A stretch of DNA of 64,000 nt from Sanderia malayensis (taxonomy: Eukaryota > Cnidaria > Scyphozoa > Semaeostomeae > Pelagiidae): the NCBI GenBank assembly GCA_013076295.1, contig RQOL01000532.1, forward strand, positions 1,550,001 to 1,614,000. The letters run 5' to 3'. This document shows positions 63,760-64,000 of the stretch, one piece after another. The translations under genes and the position numbers were made by a program. The notes below the pieces were generated by a model, which was not told where the DNA came from, ran no database searches, and worked only from the letters and a program-made list of their open reading frames with translations. Position 1 is the first letter of the stretch; each line of letters begins with the position of its first letter.

Positions 63760-64000
63760 GTAAGCTGCACTGTATACTCTTTACCATCTACTTTCATCTT
63801 CTTCGACAAACCTTTGGCTATGAACTACGTTTTTCCTTTTATTGTGTTATTGCTGCTGATTTCTTTCCCCTTTTGACTCTTGTTACTGCTATCTCCTTTC
63901 GTTCGACTTTTATTGTTGCTATCTCCTTTCGTCCGACTCTTGTTGCTGCTATGCCCTTATGCTATTGTTTAGCAACCTGTTTATTGTTTAAGACTGTCTC

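Overview
The window is nuclear DNA of an invertebrate animal, most likely a cnidarian and probably an anthozoan (coral or sea anemone). Genes are split by many short AT-rich introns with GT-AG borders, the recognisable proteins are metazoan, a long extracellular protein is built from PAN and F5/8C (discoidin) modules, and intergenic DNA is crowded with small inverted-repeat transposons and minisatellites. The clade is an inference. I joined exons by hand from splice sites, phase and family similarity, without transcript support.

Layout. 22-941 (+): last three exons of an SRPK protein kinase. 1653-2827 (+): complete four-exon FAM72 gene. 4190-6720: palindromic repeat and a 5'-truncated, frameshifted LINE (-). 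7163-9374 (-): four-exon secreted protein of unknown family with two related halves. 11291-13504 (-): 3' part of a single-pass membrane protein with a basic cytoplasmic tail. 15288-17570 (-): PIERCE-family microtubule inner protein of motile cilia, with a phase-symmetric cassette exon. 17952-26399 (-): thirteen-exon secreted protein with signal peptide, PAN, Cys-rich module and three F5/8C domains. 29972-33034 (-): complete five-exon cathepsin C, its upstream side made of three 142-bp tandem repeats. 38861-42281 (+): Rolling-stone-like membrane protein. 44290-47642 (-): CRAL-TRIO lipid-transfer protein with a Gln/Asn-rich N-terminus. 53527-63759 (+): 24 exons of the coatomer gamma subunit, running off the right edge.

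The genes do not form one pathway: they cover splicing-factor phosphorylation, COPI traffic, lysosomal proteolysis, lipid binding, cilia and extracellular adhesion. The least explained material is the two-repeat secreted protein, the orphan membrane protein, the PIERCE cassette exon and several non-autonomous transposon families. Three of those elements have recognisable 8-bp target duplications of hAT type. One 100-bp foldback family is present in about six full or half copies.
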